From NCBI GenBank assembly GCA_027574665.1, contig CM050666.1, positions 2,728,001 through 2,792,000 on the forward strand: 64,000 nucleotides of DNA. The letters run 5' to 3'. Position numbers and translations under genes: made by a program. Below the pieces are notes generated by a model. It had not been told where the DNA came from and ran no database searches. It saw only the letters and a list, made by a program, of their open reading frames with translations. The stretch is from Rhynochetos jubatus. Lineage: Eukaryota > Chordata > Aves > Eurypygiformes > Rhynochetidae. Shown in pieces: positions 46,001 to 60,400 of the stretch. The number at the start of each line of letters is the position of its first letter. Within the stretch, counting starts at the first letter, position 1.

Positions 46001-48335
46001 GTGATCCCAATCTGCAGTGGAAAGACTTTTCTTAGAATCTGATGGTAACCACAAGTTTGTGGGAAAGAAAAATCAGACGCTTACCGTGGCAGTTCATCAC
46101 AAGTTACTTTACTTCTAACCAAGCCTGAAATGAAAATGACTAAAAGCCATTACCGTAAAATAGCTGAGCAGAAGCCAACGTGAACCGAGACAGCGCGTCT
46201 CTGGCCATGGCTACGAGACCAAGACGTCGTGCAGTCAGCACACTTGGTGGTGTGTGTGTGCACACTCTTCCTATGTGGTAACTCGAGACAGCTTCACTTT
46301 CACTGTGGGACAAGACACTTTGCATCTCGCAGCGCGCGCCAAGCGAGCCGCGTGGCACCACGCGGAGAGGAGGAGGGCTAGGTAGTTGGAGCAGCCATGA
46401 TGACGGACACGTTTGACACAACACCGTGACAAGGCCGTGGGTGCGGGCGGGAGCCGGCGGGCTGGGGGAATATGGAAACCGCAGTGTCTAGCAGTGCCAG
46501 GGCAGAGCTTTCAGGCCAAGGCAGGTCCCGAGCAGTAGCTGCCCTGGGAAGAAGGCAGGCCTCCGTGGATGTGCAGGCACGAGAGCAATCATCGTTACAA
46601 AATCTGGGCAGAAGGAAGGTTTCTGGTTTGCTCTGGCATGTGAACAAACTGGCTTATTAGGCCACAGGTGCAAAACTGAGAACGCGGGACTGAAAGTGAG
46701 GATAAAATGGAGAACTCTCATGTTCTACAAGTTTTGTGAAATAGGCATCGAGCCACGAAACCTGCCAGACACCGCTGGAGGCTGAGGGACCGGCAGCACT
46801 GTCTGCCCTGCCCGGGGAAGGACAGCTGTGGAATTAGCACTAGGATTGCAAAGCGTTGCTCAGCTACCTGGGGAAGGAGGCCAACTGAACATCGAGGGGT
46901 GTTCAGCTTCAGCGGTGTCTCTACGCAGCCAGTTCCAGTCTGGCTTTCAACTCTCCCAGATGGCCAACCAGAGTGAAAGCACAAGAGAGATGCATCAACC
47001 CCCTTCCTTTATCCAGCCAAGGAAGGCTCACTGTTTCAGCATCGAGGGAGATCCCTGATGCCTGGAGCCAACCACAAGCACTGCCACAGCAGCAGGCACC
47101 ACCGTATGAATGGTGACAGGGAATCTGGCGCCTCAGGCAATGGCACTTGTGGCCGAGGTCCCTCAGTCCAGTGCCCTAGACGCTATGGGTCAGACACTTG
47201 TCAAGTGATCCTCACTGCTTCCTACAGAACCATCTGACAGACACCATGAAGAACCACCCTACCACTGCTGCTCTTCAGGTCCTGTCCTTAAATGACTTCA
47301 CTGCATATCTGAAACGTCAGGGACGCCGTGGCGCCACTGGCACATTACTGTGTTGTTGTGCTCCAGCGCCTTCGTTTCCCCATCGCCCTACGATGTGAAC
47401 CCTTCAGGCAATCAACAATGCGCTGGGAGGAGAGTGCACTACACCCCCTTCTTCACCGCTTCAGTGTCTCTGTTGCGATGTGCATAGGGTAACGCAAAGG
47501 CTGTTCCTCGAACACCTTTTTTCAAACGTCTAAGACCAATTAAGACCATTAGGTCCAGGCAATCCCCGTGACACAACGCACAGCACCGACGGACGCAGAA
47601 AGTTTCTTTGGTCGCTGCTGTTCTCCTTACCTGTATGTGCAAACACAAGGTACCTTAATAAAGGTCGGTTTTAAACGTGGTGTATTTCAGCACCACTTGT
47701 ATCACACAGCTGCCTGAGCCCCTCGGCACGTGGTGGGTTGCTGTTTTAGAAACAAGTTGATAATACAGCCACAGCAACACTACTTGCAGAGTCAGAAAAA
47801 AACATTCAGCACCAGCAGAAAATGTGTATAGATTACTTTATCTCTGTATTCAATATAGATAAAACCCCTTCTTTGAAAAAAAATCTATGCTCCGGAAACA
47901 GCAGATAGGATGAAGTTAAGCCCAATCTGGTGAATCATGAGACTCGTTGCTTGCTGGCACTGAGACCTCAGAGAGCTCATCTCGAAACAGTGCCGTCAAA
48001 TATCGGTGACATATTGGCAAAGGACAGTCCAGCCACCAGGAGGGAATTTAGCCGGGAGGGTGTGGGGTGGAGGAGGGCGAGACAGACAAAGAAGCACACA
48101 GACACCATGCACATAGAATTCTAAATCCTCAATTTTAGAACATCAAACACGTGCTGTTGGTTGACATTGTCACGACAACTACAGTCTTGCTGTCCCTTGC
48201 CATCCAACATTTGCACTAGACAAACAAACATGCAGTGTGGAAGAGTTAAATCTCGGAAGAGAGTAAAGGTGTTCACTAATCAGATGACAACGCAAACTCA
48301 CACCTTCCAAAATGTATTGTGTGTCAGAATGAACA
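43050..48335. other. LIF-HORMAD2 intergenic region, right part
   Basis: No gene recognised. A segment at ~44200-45780 keeps more CpG than its surroundings and contains a 123-codon plus-strand open frame (45400-45771) without recognisable homology. The stretch below 48336 should include the HORMAD2 3' UTR, but I see no convincing minus-strand AATAAA within 2 kb of the stop. Confidence 0.5.
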
Positions 48336-48440
48336 TCATTTCCTGGCTTCCAGAAGCAGCTTCTCTGGTTCACTGACCTTCCTTTTCTTCTTGGGTCCTA
48401 TTACCTCTTCCTGGCTCAACGCAAGGTTCAGGCAGCTTAT
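48336..48440 (-). CDS. HORMAD2: HORMAD2 terminal coding exon with NLS and closure-type tail
   Basis: 105 bases, 34 codons plus TGA, phase 0, with acceptor CTCTTACAG. It encodes a linker, then [12 protein letters not shown] and the end LLLEARK. The human HORMAD2 end also has KKRKVSEP, so the exon is secure. The basic run is a monopartite nuclear localisation signal. The following SEP segment corresponds to the C-terminal region in which meiotic HORMADs carry a closure motif bound by another HORMA domain. Confidence 0.92.
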   Translation of the reverse strand: MSCLNLALSQEEVIGPKKKRKVSEPEKLLLEARK

Positions 48441-51400
48441 CTGTAAGAGCCATCAGAAACAGTGATCATTCTCACGGTACAGGCTCCTGCTGAGATGAGT
48501 CCAGAAAACACAACTTCCCAAACTACAATGTGTCTTCCTGGATCCTCTTGCGTTTGTTCAGTGTGATCCTGTTCTCCAGAAAAGCAATTAGGCAAGGAAT
48601 CAAAATTGGAATACTGGATGGAATTGGGACTGTAAGATCTGTGAGAGCAACAAGTTCAGCTTCAGGGGCAGAGAGTGGTTTTGCTGGCACAAGGAACAAT
48701 GCCCGCCTCCCCACTGCCGACAGCAAACACCAGGAGCAAGGAGCCCTCTGAGAAATATCACAGAACCACAGAATGGTTTGGGCTGGAAGGGACCACCCAG
48801 TCCCACCCCACCTGCCATGGGCAGGGACACCCTCCACTAGCCCAGGTTGCTCCAAGCCTCATCCAGCCTGGCCTTGGACACTCCCAGGGATGGGGCACCC
48901 ACAGCCTCTCTGGGAACATGTCCCAGTGCCCCCCACCCTCTCCAGGAAGAATATAAGAGCTTATAGGGCACAGCTCTTTTCAACAACCTCAGGTAATTAT
49001 AAAAGTATGTAAAAGAAGTGGGGCACGTGTCAAATTTGTGGTCACAGGAAACGGCCTTTCAGGAGGAGATATCCAGTACCTCTGTACATCAGGGGAATTC
49101 AACAAAAGTTGGTCGATCTCAGACTTCAAAGTCTACCTGTGAGTCTGAGCAAAGCAAGCTTTTTTCCAAGAGGCTTAACTTCCCTCTAGAAAGACAGAAA
49201 CCTCCCTCAAAAAATAATCAGGGGCCTACAAACCAAAAGGTTAAAAACCACAGACAAAAGTACGTTAGAACATAAATGGGTCAATGGTACAGGCAATTCA
49301 GACAGACCACAGAGAGATGGACAACCAGAACAACACTTGAAGCGCTGGCTGTGCCAAGTGACAGGCTCACTTATTCCTGTTATCACATAACATATTTGCA
49401 TTTTTACAATAATAATCTGGAGCTGCAGAGTGTAACATGTGTTGTTGCCCACCCAGAAGGGACAAAGCACACAGTCTGGCGATGTAACCTCTCCTGCTCT
49501 TGCTGGAACTGAGCTGAAGGGACACACCACAGCACACGGCTTCAACTTTGCCTCCAAAAGAAAGCTAATTTGGATGAAAATAAGGTGAATGAAGATGGAA
49601 GAGAGTGTTAACCAAGCTTGCACTCCAAAACAGGAATACTTTACTCCAGTTTCACCGTAAAACCTGAGGAATCCTGTAACTGAAGCAGGATAAACACAAG
49701 GAGTTAATAAAGAGCTATTCCAGAACACATCCTGGAGACAAGCACAAGGTCTCCAGATTACAAGATGTGGTCATTATAGAATTCCCCACTCACGTCATCA
49801 AGGCTTTCTTTCCATCTGACCTTGGTATGAGGCTTTGGTAATCTCTACATAGCAGTGGTCTTTCTAATGTGTGAAACAACTCTGATTACACATTAGCAGC
49901 AAAATAGTTTGAAACACCCTCACTTTGCCTCTCTGTCATGTTCCAAATTGTTTTTCCTCCCCTCTTCCCTCCTCTTCATTATGAGCAACACAATATTGCT
50001 TAATGCAGAAAGTACAATTTCCTTTCCATAAAACCAGGGAAAACAAGAACCCGCCAAAGCAGGGCAGACGAAACCTCCATCACTGCCCAAGGCGTATGTG
50101 CTTGAGGCAGGAGCGATGAGTGGATCTCTGTGTTACAGCTCCTGACCTGATACCCAGCTGCTCAAAGTGGCATTTGGGGAAGTTATTTACTTTCCTCTCC
50201 CTGGCATCATTCTAACCTGTCTGCTTCCTTTTTTGAAGGAAAAGGCCCAGAGGGGGGAACACTGCATCCACAACCTCTCCAGTGCTAGCACAGCTGGGTT
50301 TGTAACCTGTCCTGCTGGCTGCACAATGAAGCAAAGCGGTGAACCCTGGTCCCCCAGTCCCCTGCCACCTGAATAAGGCAGCTCTCCTTCTACTTCAGCC
50401 TCAACCGCATAAAGAGAGCACCAGCTAGTTCCTCTGTTGAGGAATGGATCTTCTGCAGGACAGGCAACTGCTCAGGAAGTTTTTAACCCTTTGCTATTCC
50501 TCCTAAATTTTCTGCATGGATGGGATACTTTTGAGGAGGGAGAAGCAACCACAACGAGCAGCTGCTCACGTCGAGTCCACTGCAACTCCCCAACAGCTCT
50601 CCTCCACATTACCGCAGGCAGCATGACCAGGTAACAGGACCCTGAGATGAGAAGAGTAAAAACATCTATGCAAGCCATCAAGTGCGTTAGACAAGCACTA
50701 TTTGTCTGCTGAACGGGATGTCAACCGCATGAGGTATTTCACCGAAGCCAACGTGTCCTGTCCTGCCCCGGCCCAGCTATAAGGTCACGTAGGAACTCAG
50801 AACCAGGGACAGACCCCAACTCCAACGTCCAGGTCCCACCCTTAACCAAACACTCAAGCTTATTCCTCAGAAACATTGCTCTAAATGGGATTAAATCAGA
50901 TCCTACGAATGTTTATTTGACTTTAACCAGAAAGTAAACCTCTTAAACACTGCGGTGTGAAGCAGGAAATCCCTCCCATTGATTAAACATACAATCAAAG
51001 TCTCCAGAAGTTGATTAATTCTAATTTTTCCCACGTACTTGACTTAGAATAACTGATGGAAGAGCTCACACTGTATGAATGTTGGCTTTTTTGTCACACA
51101 CAACCACTCCAGTCCCACAGCTCTGCTGATGACCCAGGTGCCATAAAAGCACATAGGACGAGGGCCAGACCCTCGCCCGCTTACCCTGCAAAGGGATCAT
51201 GGTGACAACAGGAGAGGTGGGACACATCCAGATCAAGGAGCAAAGACAGAAACAGACCTGCGACCTCCTGACTCTGAGTCCCGGGTGTAGTTCTGGGTCT
51301 AGGTCATTCCACGAACACACAGTGGGCCTGAATCTCCAGTTTTACAATTCTGCACTACGTGTAAAAAAGTAGCATGTTCTGTAAAAATACAGCTAGCTTG

Positions 51401-54400
51401 TGAATCATACAAGTGTTACTAATTTCTGGCATAATACTAACAGGACAGCTGCACATTGTCTGGAGAAGATATCAGGCTAAAAATAGATTAGACTTAGATT
51501 AAAGCCTTCCCAAAGCAGACTGGTGGATGAAACAACGAGCAGCCCACAGCCACACTGCTATTCTTAGATAGACAAAACCAGGACCTAGTTCTGTGCTCTG
51601 CAATTTTCAGTCCCCAGTGTCCCCACGTATTCCAGCCAAAAATTCCCAGCATAAATTGAAGCAAATTTACAGCTCTTCTGACATGTGTTTTGCTTCCCAA
51701 GGCATCCTATGTAGAAAAGCTACTATTGCACCAGAGCATTCGACTGTGTCCCTCTTTGTCCCCGGCCTGCCCCACGCTGAGGTTTGGCACTTGGCACACT
51801 TTATGCCCTCAGAAGAGTTTCCTTTGTCAGGGACTCAGAGTGGTTAGCCTGGTACCTTGTAACTATCCTGACAAATTCAGAAGCACATTAATGTCAAAAG
51901 AAGCCCAGTTCCATCAAACGAGCCAGAAGAATAAGTACTGAGATACAAGACTTTAACTGCTGAACTAAGGCAAAACGTTCCTCAGGTGTCAGGATCTATC
52001 ACCATCAGGAAACTTCCATCAGAGCGCCCCAGTGTCTGCTGTATCCTGTGATTTCAGCAGCAGCTGCCGTTGACCAAACAGCAGAGCAAACACCACTTTC
52101 AAAAATAAAGCCAGTGACTCTTCAAACTGACCCCTTCGGACCTGGGGCATCCCTGGTGAAATGCCATTTCTCTTCAGTTGAAGGCAATAATTCCCATCTA
52201 CTCACTGACTGTTGGCTGCTCAATGCTCTCCAAGCACAGCATAAATCAGTGTGCACAAGGTACATCGCAGTGTCCAGTGAAATGGCACAAACTGAAATAC
52301 AGGAAATTCTATTTAAGCATAAGGACATAATTTTTTTACTGTGAGGGCAATCAAATACCAGCATGAGCTGTCCAGGAGGTTGTGGAGTCTCCATCCTTGA
52401 AGATACTCAACATCTGACTGGACAAGGTCCTGAGAAACCTGCTCCACTTTCCCCTGCTTTGAGTAGGTAGGTTGGACATGACCATCTCCAATTGTGCCTT
52501 CTGACCTCAGCGCTTCTGCGGGGGCAGCACAGTGGTTAAACACCCAACTCAGGGCTCAGCGCTGGTCTCGTATTAATTTCCAGTAAAGTGATCGCACTGA
52601 CATCACTGGAATTAATCCTGATTTTCATCTGTACAAGTGGAGGAGAACCATGGTGGTTAGCACGAAAGCCAATTTACGCAGGTGGAAGAACAAGACACTC
52701 ACGGGTGCTGCTGTGGAAGCTTGCCACAGTTTCGTCCCCAGGAAGCCACACCAACACATCAGTGACTACCACTAGTCCTCTTCCTTTTCCATAGCTCACT
52801 GTTACAATCACTGACAACGCAATTTCTTTTCACAAACTGGGTGTCTCACAGGCCTACTCTGTACCTTGTTTATCTCGCAGAGTTTAAAGGACTAATGAAC
52901 AGATTTTTCCAGAGTGTAAAATACTGAAAATCTATTCAAAAATACCTGATAAAAACCCCCCAGTTTATCCATCCCTCTCCTTATAACCTCTTCCAGCGCT
53001 CTCAGTCACACTGTGTGCTGCTGTGCTGGCCATTCTGCCCGCAGGATCACAATCCAATCCACCTCCCGGAACCGGAAGCCATTCTCCTGTAAGATCGCAG
53101 CGTTGTAACTGCGGAGGCGAAAAGCAACGGGTGCTCCTTCTGCCGACGAGGCTGCTACCCAGCTTAAGCCCTCACGGGGTATTAGATCTGTCCAACCTCG
53201 ATTTATGGAGATTTCTCCAGAGGGTCTGGCTGCTGGCATGTACGTTATGAACATATGGAAAGGCAGCCAGCACGGAAGCTCCACTTCTGCCCGGATATGT
53301 CCCTGGAGTAGCGGTCAGGGCGCAAGGGTTAAATCTCCCCGGATCTGCATGGTGACGGGCCTCACCTCTGAGTGAAGAGATCACTAGGAAACTGTTTCCT
53401 GCTCACTAGACAGGGATAACTCACGCAAGGGATGAATGGCCCCAAGACACGGCTAAAGGATCTGACGTGAATTGAGAGAAGCCAGGAATTTCCTGACCTC
53501 CCTGTCGCACTCCTCCCAGCATGGCCTGAGCTCACAGGAAGGAAAGAGGCAAGCTCATCTCTGAATCTTTCTCTCTTCATTGTTTGGGTCTGCGTAGCCT
53601 CAGCTGGTTTGGAGGAGAAAATGTTCTGGGAAATTCTCATCAGATACAGCTCTCTTGATAGACAGTTAAGAGATAAACCTTTCTTTTTTTTTCTTTTCTG
53701 CAAAAGTTCAAGATAATGACATTGCCACAGAAAAATGCTTTCCTACTGCTCTGCAAATGGCAGGCTTCACCCTTCAACTGCTATCTGTCATGGCAGTTTT
53801 AAAAGTGGTTCGCCTGGGAAAAATCAGACAACAAAGGTCTCGATCTCCAAGCTGTTGTTTGCAATTGGATCCACTTGTGCTGACCTTCACTTTCAGACAC
53901 AACTTGTGTGCAACACGGAAAAAGCTTATTTTTTCATCAGGGTGACCATGGCCCTGGGCACCAAGAGGACACCGATCACTGGCAAACAACCAGACATTAC
54001 TGGCAATATCACCCACGAAAGACTGCCTTCACACTGGCTTCCACCACTGACGCAGCCCCTTGGAGAAAGAGGACGTGGCCAGGTAGCCAAGTCTTCTTCA
54101 TGGGAGCAGCAGCTGGAGGCCAGACAGGCTGTCCTCTGAGGTCTAAACCAGCACAGCATTGAGGTATGAATCTCTCCCTAGACATCTAACCCGCAGACAG
54201 CCCCAGTTAGGAGAGCTAATCCGCATGGCAGGAGTATGCCTGCAGCCAGCGGTGAACCGCAGCGCACAGCCTCCTGAGCTATCGTTGATCCCATGTCCAC
54301 ACGAGGCCAAGCGTCAACACACTTCCCCATGTCCCAGGCGGTCTAGCAGCACAAGCACGGCCAGTCCAGTCGCATAAGCAGTGTCTGGCGCTCGCTAACG

Positions 54401-57400
54401 AAGCCAGGAACTTGGGAGGCAGAACTGACTTGTGCTGCGCTGAGACGGCCACACCATTCCCAGCTCTGGCACAGGCTCGGTCTGGGGTGATTCAGGGCTC
54501 CCTGCACGGCTGCTCCACTGTGCAGTGAGACTGTGCTCTAAGGACCACCCCAGAACTTCAGCCCACAGCTTCCTGATGGGAGATAAACGCCTGCAGAGGC
54601 ATCCACATGGTCAGATTTTACTCATCTTCTAGTTTTGTTTCATTCCAAGCTCATTTCACTGCGACGCATTTGCTTACATGAAGACAAAGCTTACCAAAAT
54701 CAATTTGCAGGACAAGAACATTAACGAATTCACTAAGGATAAAGGAGTATGCTGAAGAATTCAAGAAGTTACCTTAAGTTCAGTGCAGGACCCCGTTCTC
54801 ATCAGCAGATTTCTATAAGCTAAATCAGTGGGCTGCAAATCCCTATTTGACCCAACTCTTCACAACTCCTCAGTGCCAGGAGAAAGTAGCAAGAGGCACA
54901 AAGATAGCACGCTGGGCCAGATCCCTGCCTGATGCAATCAGACAAACTCTCCCCAAGTCAGTGGAGGTAGGCTAATTTACATGCTGGTGTCTAACTCGGG
55001 ATGATTAAGCACAGAGATGCTCTGCTGGGAAAGGGCAATCTCTCATTTGATCCTAAGTATCATCAATCATGAGATTGCAGATAATGAGCCAGTTGAGCAC
55101 ATGTAACTTTTTCTCCAATCTGCAAAGGCCTCTGTCAGAGACTCCATGGCCTTTACTAAAGGCCAGCTACAGTTCTGACTGGACAGGAACCGCTGCTTCT
55201 CTTTTGGCAGAGCTGCATCCTTTGCCTCTCCCATGGCGATTAGATAAAAATAAGCCTTTAATACTTCCATTCCTGGTTTTCCTGAAGAGCTGTAGGTCAG
55301 GAAGATAATGACCAATAAACTCAGTTCCGATGGCAGGGTTTGTGTTTTTGATAACCAGAAACTAAAAAGCAGTTCATTTCAGAAGACGAACAGTAATGGG
55401 CTTGTCCGCATTTCCAAAAGCAAACTGTGACTGTGGGTACCACATTTCTGAACTCAGCACTTCTTCAATATCAAATCCTTGTACAGACATCAAATTCTGG
55501 GGCAAACTGGTTTAGTTCGTTCTGAAAATCTTGGCCTGAATGATTAACTGTACGGAGAGCACCTTCAAACAAGAGGTTTCCCTCCCAGACCCTCTTTGCC
55601 CATCCTTTGCAGTCCAGCAGTGCCTGCTCCCTTGGGTGGTACCAGTAATTCAGCAATCATTGTGTGAGATAGCCGAGGGGATCTTCTGGTGGAAACCTAC
55701 CTCCCAAAGTCACGCGCTAGCAGTGCACGTCTAGGGACCCAAGTCTGCCCCAGTAAGGGAGACTTCCATGACCCCAGCTAGGTGGTTTCCCAAGGCCCCT
55801 CACACACCAAGCTGATTAAACTTCAAAAGCTGTGAGAAAACAAGGCACTTTGGAGACCTTTCAGCTCCTTAATCATAGAATCACAGAGTCATTTGGGTTG
55901 GAAGGGACCTTAAAGACCATCTAGTTCCAACCCCCTGCCATGGGCAGGGACACCCTCCACTAGCCCAGGGTGCTCCAAGCCTCATCCAGACTGGCCTTGG
56001 GCGCTTCCAGGGATGGGGTACCCACAGCTTCTCTGGGCAACCTGTCCCAGTGCCCCCCACCCCCACCTTAAAGAATTCAAAGTGGAGAGCTTCTCTGTAC
56101 ACATCGGACAGTTGGAAAATGCTATTACTTGACTGTTCTGTACTCTGCCTAGCAACGAGGTGTTCGTTCACACCCCAACAGGACTGCTTCTACTCATCTT
56201 ACCTACACTTGACCCTGTTAGATAATACCTAACTCTGACTTCCCCTCCACCCGAGCTTGGCCTCGTTTTTTAAGACAAACCTCACTCACCAGTTTGGCTT
56301 CCTGATTCAGGTAGAATACACAATGGTCATTTGTTTTAACCACTTCCCTCAGGAAAGAAGGGAAAGTCCCACTCGTGGAAAACAGTGTCAAATTTTTACT
56401 AGCACTGGCTTTACAATGATGATTTGCACTTTTTAATTAGCAACTTGACTTTGTTTTTCCCTAAACTGACTGAAATATTAGCCAACTTCTAAGCTATAGT
56501 GGTTTAAAAAACAGTATCAAAGAATACACTAAAAAACCCCTCTCCCATGCAGAATCTACCAGGCAGAGGGCTTGGGATATTATTTTTTTTAGGTCTTTGG
56601 AAGCATACAATGGATAAAGTGACTCTTCCATTTTTCAGCAACTAATAGTTTCCACCACCTTCAGACACTCTCACTCCTGCTACCGTATTCTAACGAAATT
56701 CACATGCTGCGAGAGAGGTGTCTGGTGCTCTGCTTAACAATCATGACAGCCTAAAGAATGTCAGAGCATGAATCAGTGGGACAACCATGAGTTACAAACA
56801 AAAAAGGCTCCTGTTTTCACACAGACGACAGAATAAACAATGATCAGAAGGAAACTGGAGGATGTGACACAAAAAAAAATGTGGTTAAAGTTTGAAAAAT
56901 ACCAGCCTAAGCACAGAAGTTCACTTCTAAGATCCAGAGTCAAGGCAAATACTTCACAGATGCCTTTTGAATGACACGTTAAGTTGTAGTCTCCAGTTGC
57001 TGTCTGGGTTAGACACCCCGGGATTCTTTTCAACAGAGGCGGAGAAAATTTTAGTAGCAATTTCCTACTCTCATTAACTTCTGTAAAGATTCAGTTTATG
57101 AACGTTCAAGCTCACACGATTTTCAACTGATTTGAACGGGAGAAGGATCAAGTGGCAGGTCTAGTGGTATTCAGAGATTTGCCCCGTCACTGAAGAACCC
57201 TCTGCACAAGCCGATGAATCCAAGCTCTGATTCTGACTCAGGGTTTGGCCTGGGCAGCCTTCAGGATGGAATTAATTTCACATGACTTTACTTATCTAGA
57301 ATTACATGTCTGGTCTACCCTAGTTCTTTGGGTTGCCCCAACAACCACTGAAAAAGAGATCAGCACCTCCAGGGGATAATTCTTCCTATCCTAGAGAGGC

Positions 57401-60400
57401 AGGCAAAAAGGGACAGGATCCAGTAAGTACCTGTGACTCACATGTAAAGACAGTCTGGAAGCAAGAAAGGAGAGGTGAAGACCATGTTAGGCAATAGACA
57501 AACACACCCTTCAAACCTAACACAGGGTGGCAATTTCAGAACCTTAATCCTAACACACACAGGTAAGGCAGCCTGGCTGGGACACCGACATGTTTAGTCT
57601 GCACGTGTAATTCACGAGTCCCAGATCCAGAGAACAGTACAAAACTCTTGTACTGGATGTATGGAAAAAGCTGACCACGGAAAGTTTTTTCCTTCACGCT
57701 CATATCCCTATGCCCTAATACTTTGTAGTCTCTATGTATTTCGATACCGCACAATAAATCCACTACTGTCAAATCCTGTGCCATCTTACATGACACAATG
57801 TCCTGTGGCAATGAATTCCACCTGGCCTGGCGCATCATAGAGCTGCTAAAATTTGCTCACCTTCTGTGATGCCCCTGAGCAAGGCATCCTGCCCGTCTCC
57901 TTTATTCCGGTCTTCTTTCCACCTACAATCCAAACATCATATAAAAATTAACTGCAAAGTTAAAACCCTCCACTTAACTAAAATAAATCAATCCAGAAGC
58001 CTGACTAAACCACTGCAGCAAAACCCCATGGCTGATCTGGAATTGCGTGACCTTTGGCAGTGCCAACACTGGCCGTCTATTCCTGAAACAGCAATTTCAG
58101 AATAGTGTGTCACCTCAACATGCAACACATCCACTTGCAGCAGCTCCTGTCTTACCTAAACTCCATTTTAACCTGTTTTCCTAAGAAAACAAAGCTTATG
58201 CCTGCATATGCTCTACCTGAGTGCCTGTGTGGGGAAGGAGGCTGTCCCCTGAGTAACAACTATATACATATAACTAATAACCATTGACCTTATCAGACAG
58301 TTTCAATAAAATTTGATGGGGGGATCCCAAAGCGCCTCAGTGTCATGACTGGTTAGAGAAGGAAGATCCTGTTAATAATCCCACAGTGGAAAAGGTGGCA
58401 GTTTGAGTTCACCCTTATTAGTCATCAGAGAATCTGCAGGAGAAAGACCTGAAAAGGTGACTTCATGAGCAGACAAGTTTTTTATTCCACCGCCTGGGGA
58501 TCTCAGGAATGCTATTTACCATTTTGTCACTAGATGGTATTGTTCCACAGGCTATATCCGAGAGCCTCAAAGGTCAAATGCAGCATGGTATATCAGAAAC
58601 CAGGTTGAAGTGTGAGACAAGGCACTTTTTTCATGTATTCTCATGTATGTTTTCACATATGGAAGTTGTTAACAACACCAAACTGTAACAGCTAAAGGAA
58701 AAGAGCTTTGGTGAAAATGTAGATAATGTAACTCAGTATTGATGAACTGTGCATTTCCTCCAGATCTGAAAAAAACTGCTGAGATAAAGAGGTGGAAAGA
58801 TATTGATAAAAAATTGAGTGTTTCTGTAAACAAAACAGGCATATAAAATGCACCATTTATTACAGTTCAACCAGATCCAGCACAAAATTCCAACAGCCTG
58901 ACAAGCTGTCCATCCATTTCACAGCTAGGGAGAAAACCTAAACACCATGCTAGGATACAGTCACGAGCGCAAGCTCCTTCAGTTTTGAAACCGGGCATTC
59001 ACCTGTTTCTTGAAGGTAAAAAGAAGATGCTTCCACTTTCCAGCCCGGCTGAGTGTCACTTTTGTCCTCTCCATGCTCACTTGAATCTGCTCTGACAGGG
59101 AGAGCGTGATTCTGTAAAGCAAACGATGCTTTGTCTTAACGGCGTAAACTGAAAAATACGCCCGGGTTGTAAATCCATAAACCCAGCACTAATAGGGATG
59201 AGATTTTCACAGTTCCTCAGTATCCAGGCCCTCCTTCTCCCAAGGCTACAGGTCTTTTGAGAGAGAAATCTTTTAAGAAAAGACAGAATTCCAGCCTAAA
59301 CAGCTTCCTATCTTCAGGTGTTATTTATATTGGGGTTTATACTCTGGCACTGACCACCTAAAATTAAACCGTCAAGTCGGAGCTTGAGTCCAGGCTGTCC
59401 CTGTCGACATTTTGGAGAGGCACACCCAGGGGACCCCTCATTCCAGCCCACCTTGGTGCCTACGGAAATGATCTGCATTACCTGCTGGCTCCTCCTCCAC
59501 CAAGCACAGAGGGGCCTCGGGAGACCAGACCCAACACCCCACTTTTAAAGGCTAGAGGTAAGTGGAAGGAATCCCAGCTAATCACGCAGTGGAACATGGC
59601 TCAGTCCTGAGAAACACCAGGCATGATGAAAACTCTGCAACCTTCCCCATTTGGCGCTTGTCTGCGTGTAAGTGTGCGCGTGTGTGTGCACAAATGTGGC
59701 GTGGGTACGCACACGCACGTGCTGTGTCTCTGTACAATCACTGCCCTCTTCTGGGAGAACACACTAGACTCGGTAAATCAGTGGAGATGCTGGAACGAAA
59801 TTCACTTTATGCCCGCGACGCCCAGCCTCAGTGCCCAATCTGCTGTAGCGCTGCTGTCCCGCACCAGCCGAAACCCTGATAACCTGGGATTCTCAGAAAA
59901 TGGGCATTTAAGGAGAATTTTGCTCAATACACCCCATTCCTCCAGCAGGAACCGAATAAAGCTGTTTCTGTACCTTTGTGCTCCCCTCCTCTTCCTCTTC
60001 ATCACAGTCTAACCCTTGATGGGAGATCTCCGTAGGGCCATTCTTCTGGATCAGGTCGCTTTCAAGCGTCCCCATTCTTTTCATGTCAGTTGTCACTCTC
60101 ACCTTCATGACGTGGAACTCAGTGGAGACTGACCCTACTCTCAGATTGACAGGATCGCCATCAAAAAACAGGTCACCAGAGCTGCCATCTTCCTTAAAGC
60201 CTGGGGGCTGGTAATCTTTGGGCGTGACTACACAGGGAGAAAGAACTCACTGATGTCAGCGGAATCAAGCTCCATCTCCCCTTAATCTGAATTATAAAGA
60301 ACAACCCTACACCAGCCTCAAGTAACAACAACCACTAAAAACATGCAAGGCTTCTTTTTTTTTTTTTTTCAGGAAGGAGGGAGAAAATGCAAAGGTAAAG

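Noticed and set aside
48476-48629. Exon-like segment just upstream of the HORMAD2 terminal exon
   Set aside because: Would need phase 2 input and leave an intron of only 35 bases before the terminal exon.
49207-49728. 173-codon minus-strand hydrophobic open frame in the HORMAD2 intron
   Set aside because: No recognisable family, no splice or promoter context; composition of AT-rich intron.
55694-55737. Minus-strand 44-nt segment with splice-like borders
   Set aside because: Phase 0 to 2 leaves the terminal exon out of frame; no homology.
56293-56355. Minus-strand segment with strong donor CTG|GTGAGTG and open frame containing [15 protein letters not shown]
   Set aside because: Open only in phase 2 to 0, which does not chain with the neighbouring HORMAD2 exons; a weaker 12-nt in-phase option is too short to trust.
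58155-58179. 25-nt minus-strand exon-like segment ending AG|GTAAGA
   Set aside because: Would shift the frame between the two candidate tail exons.
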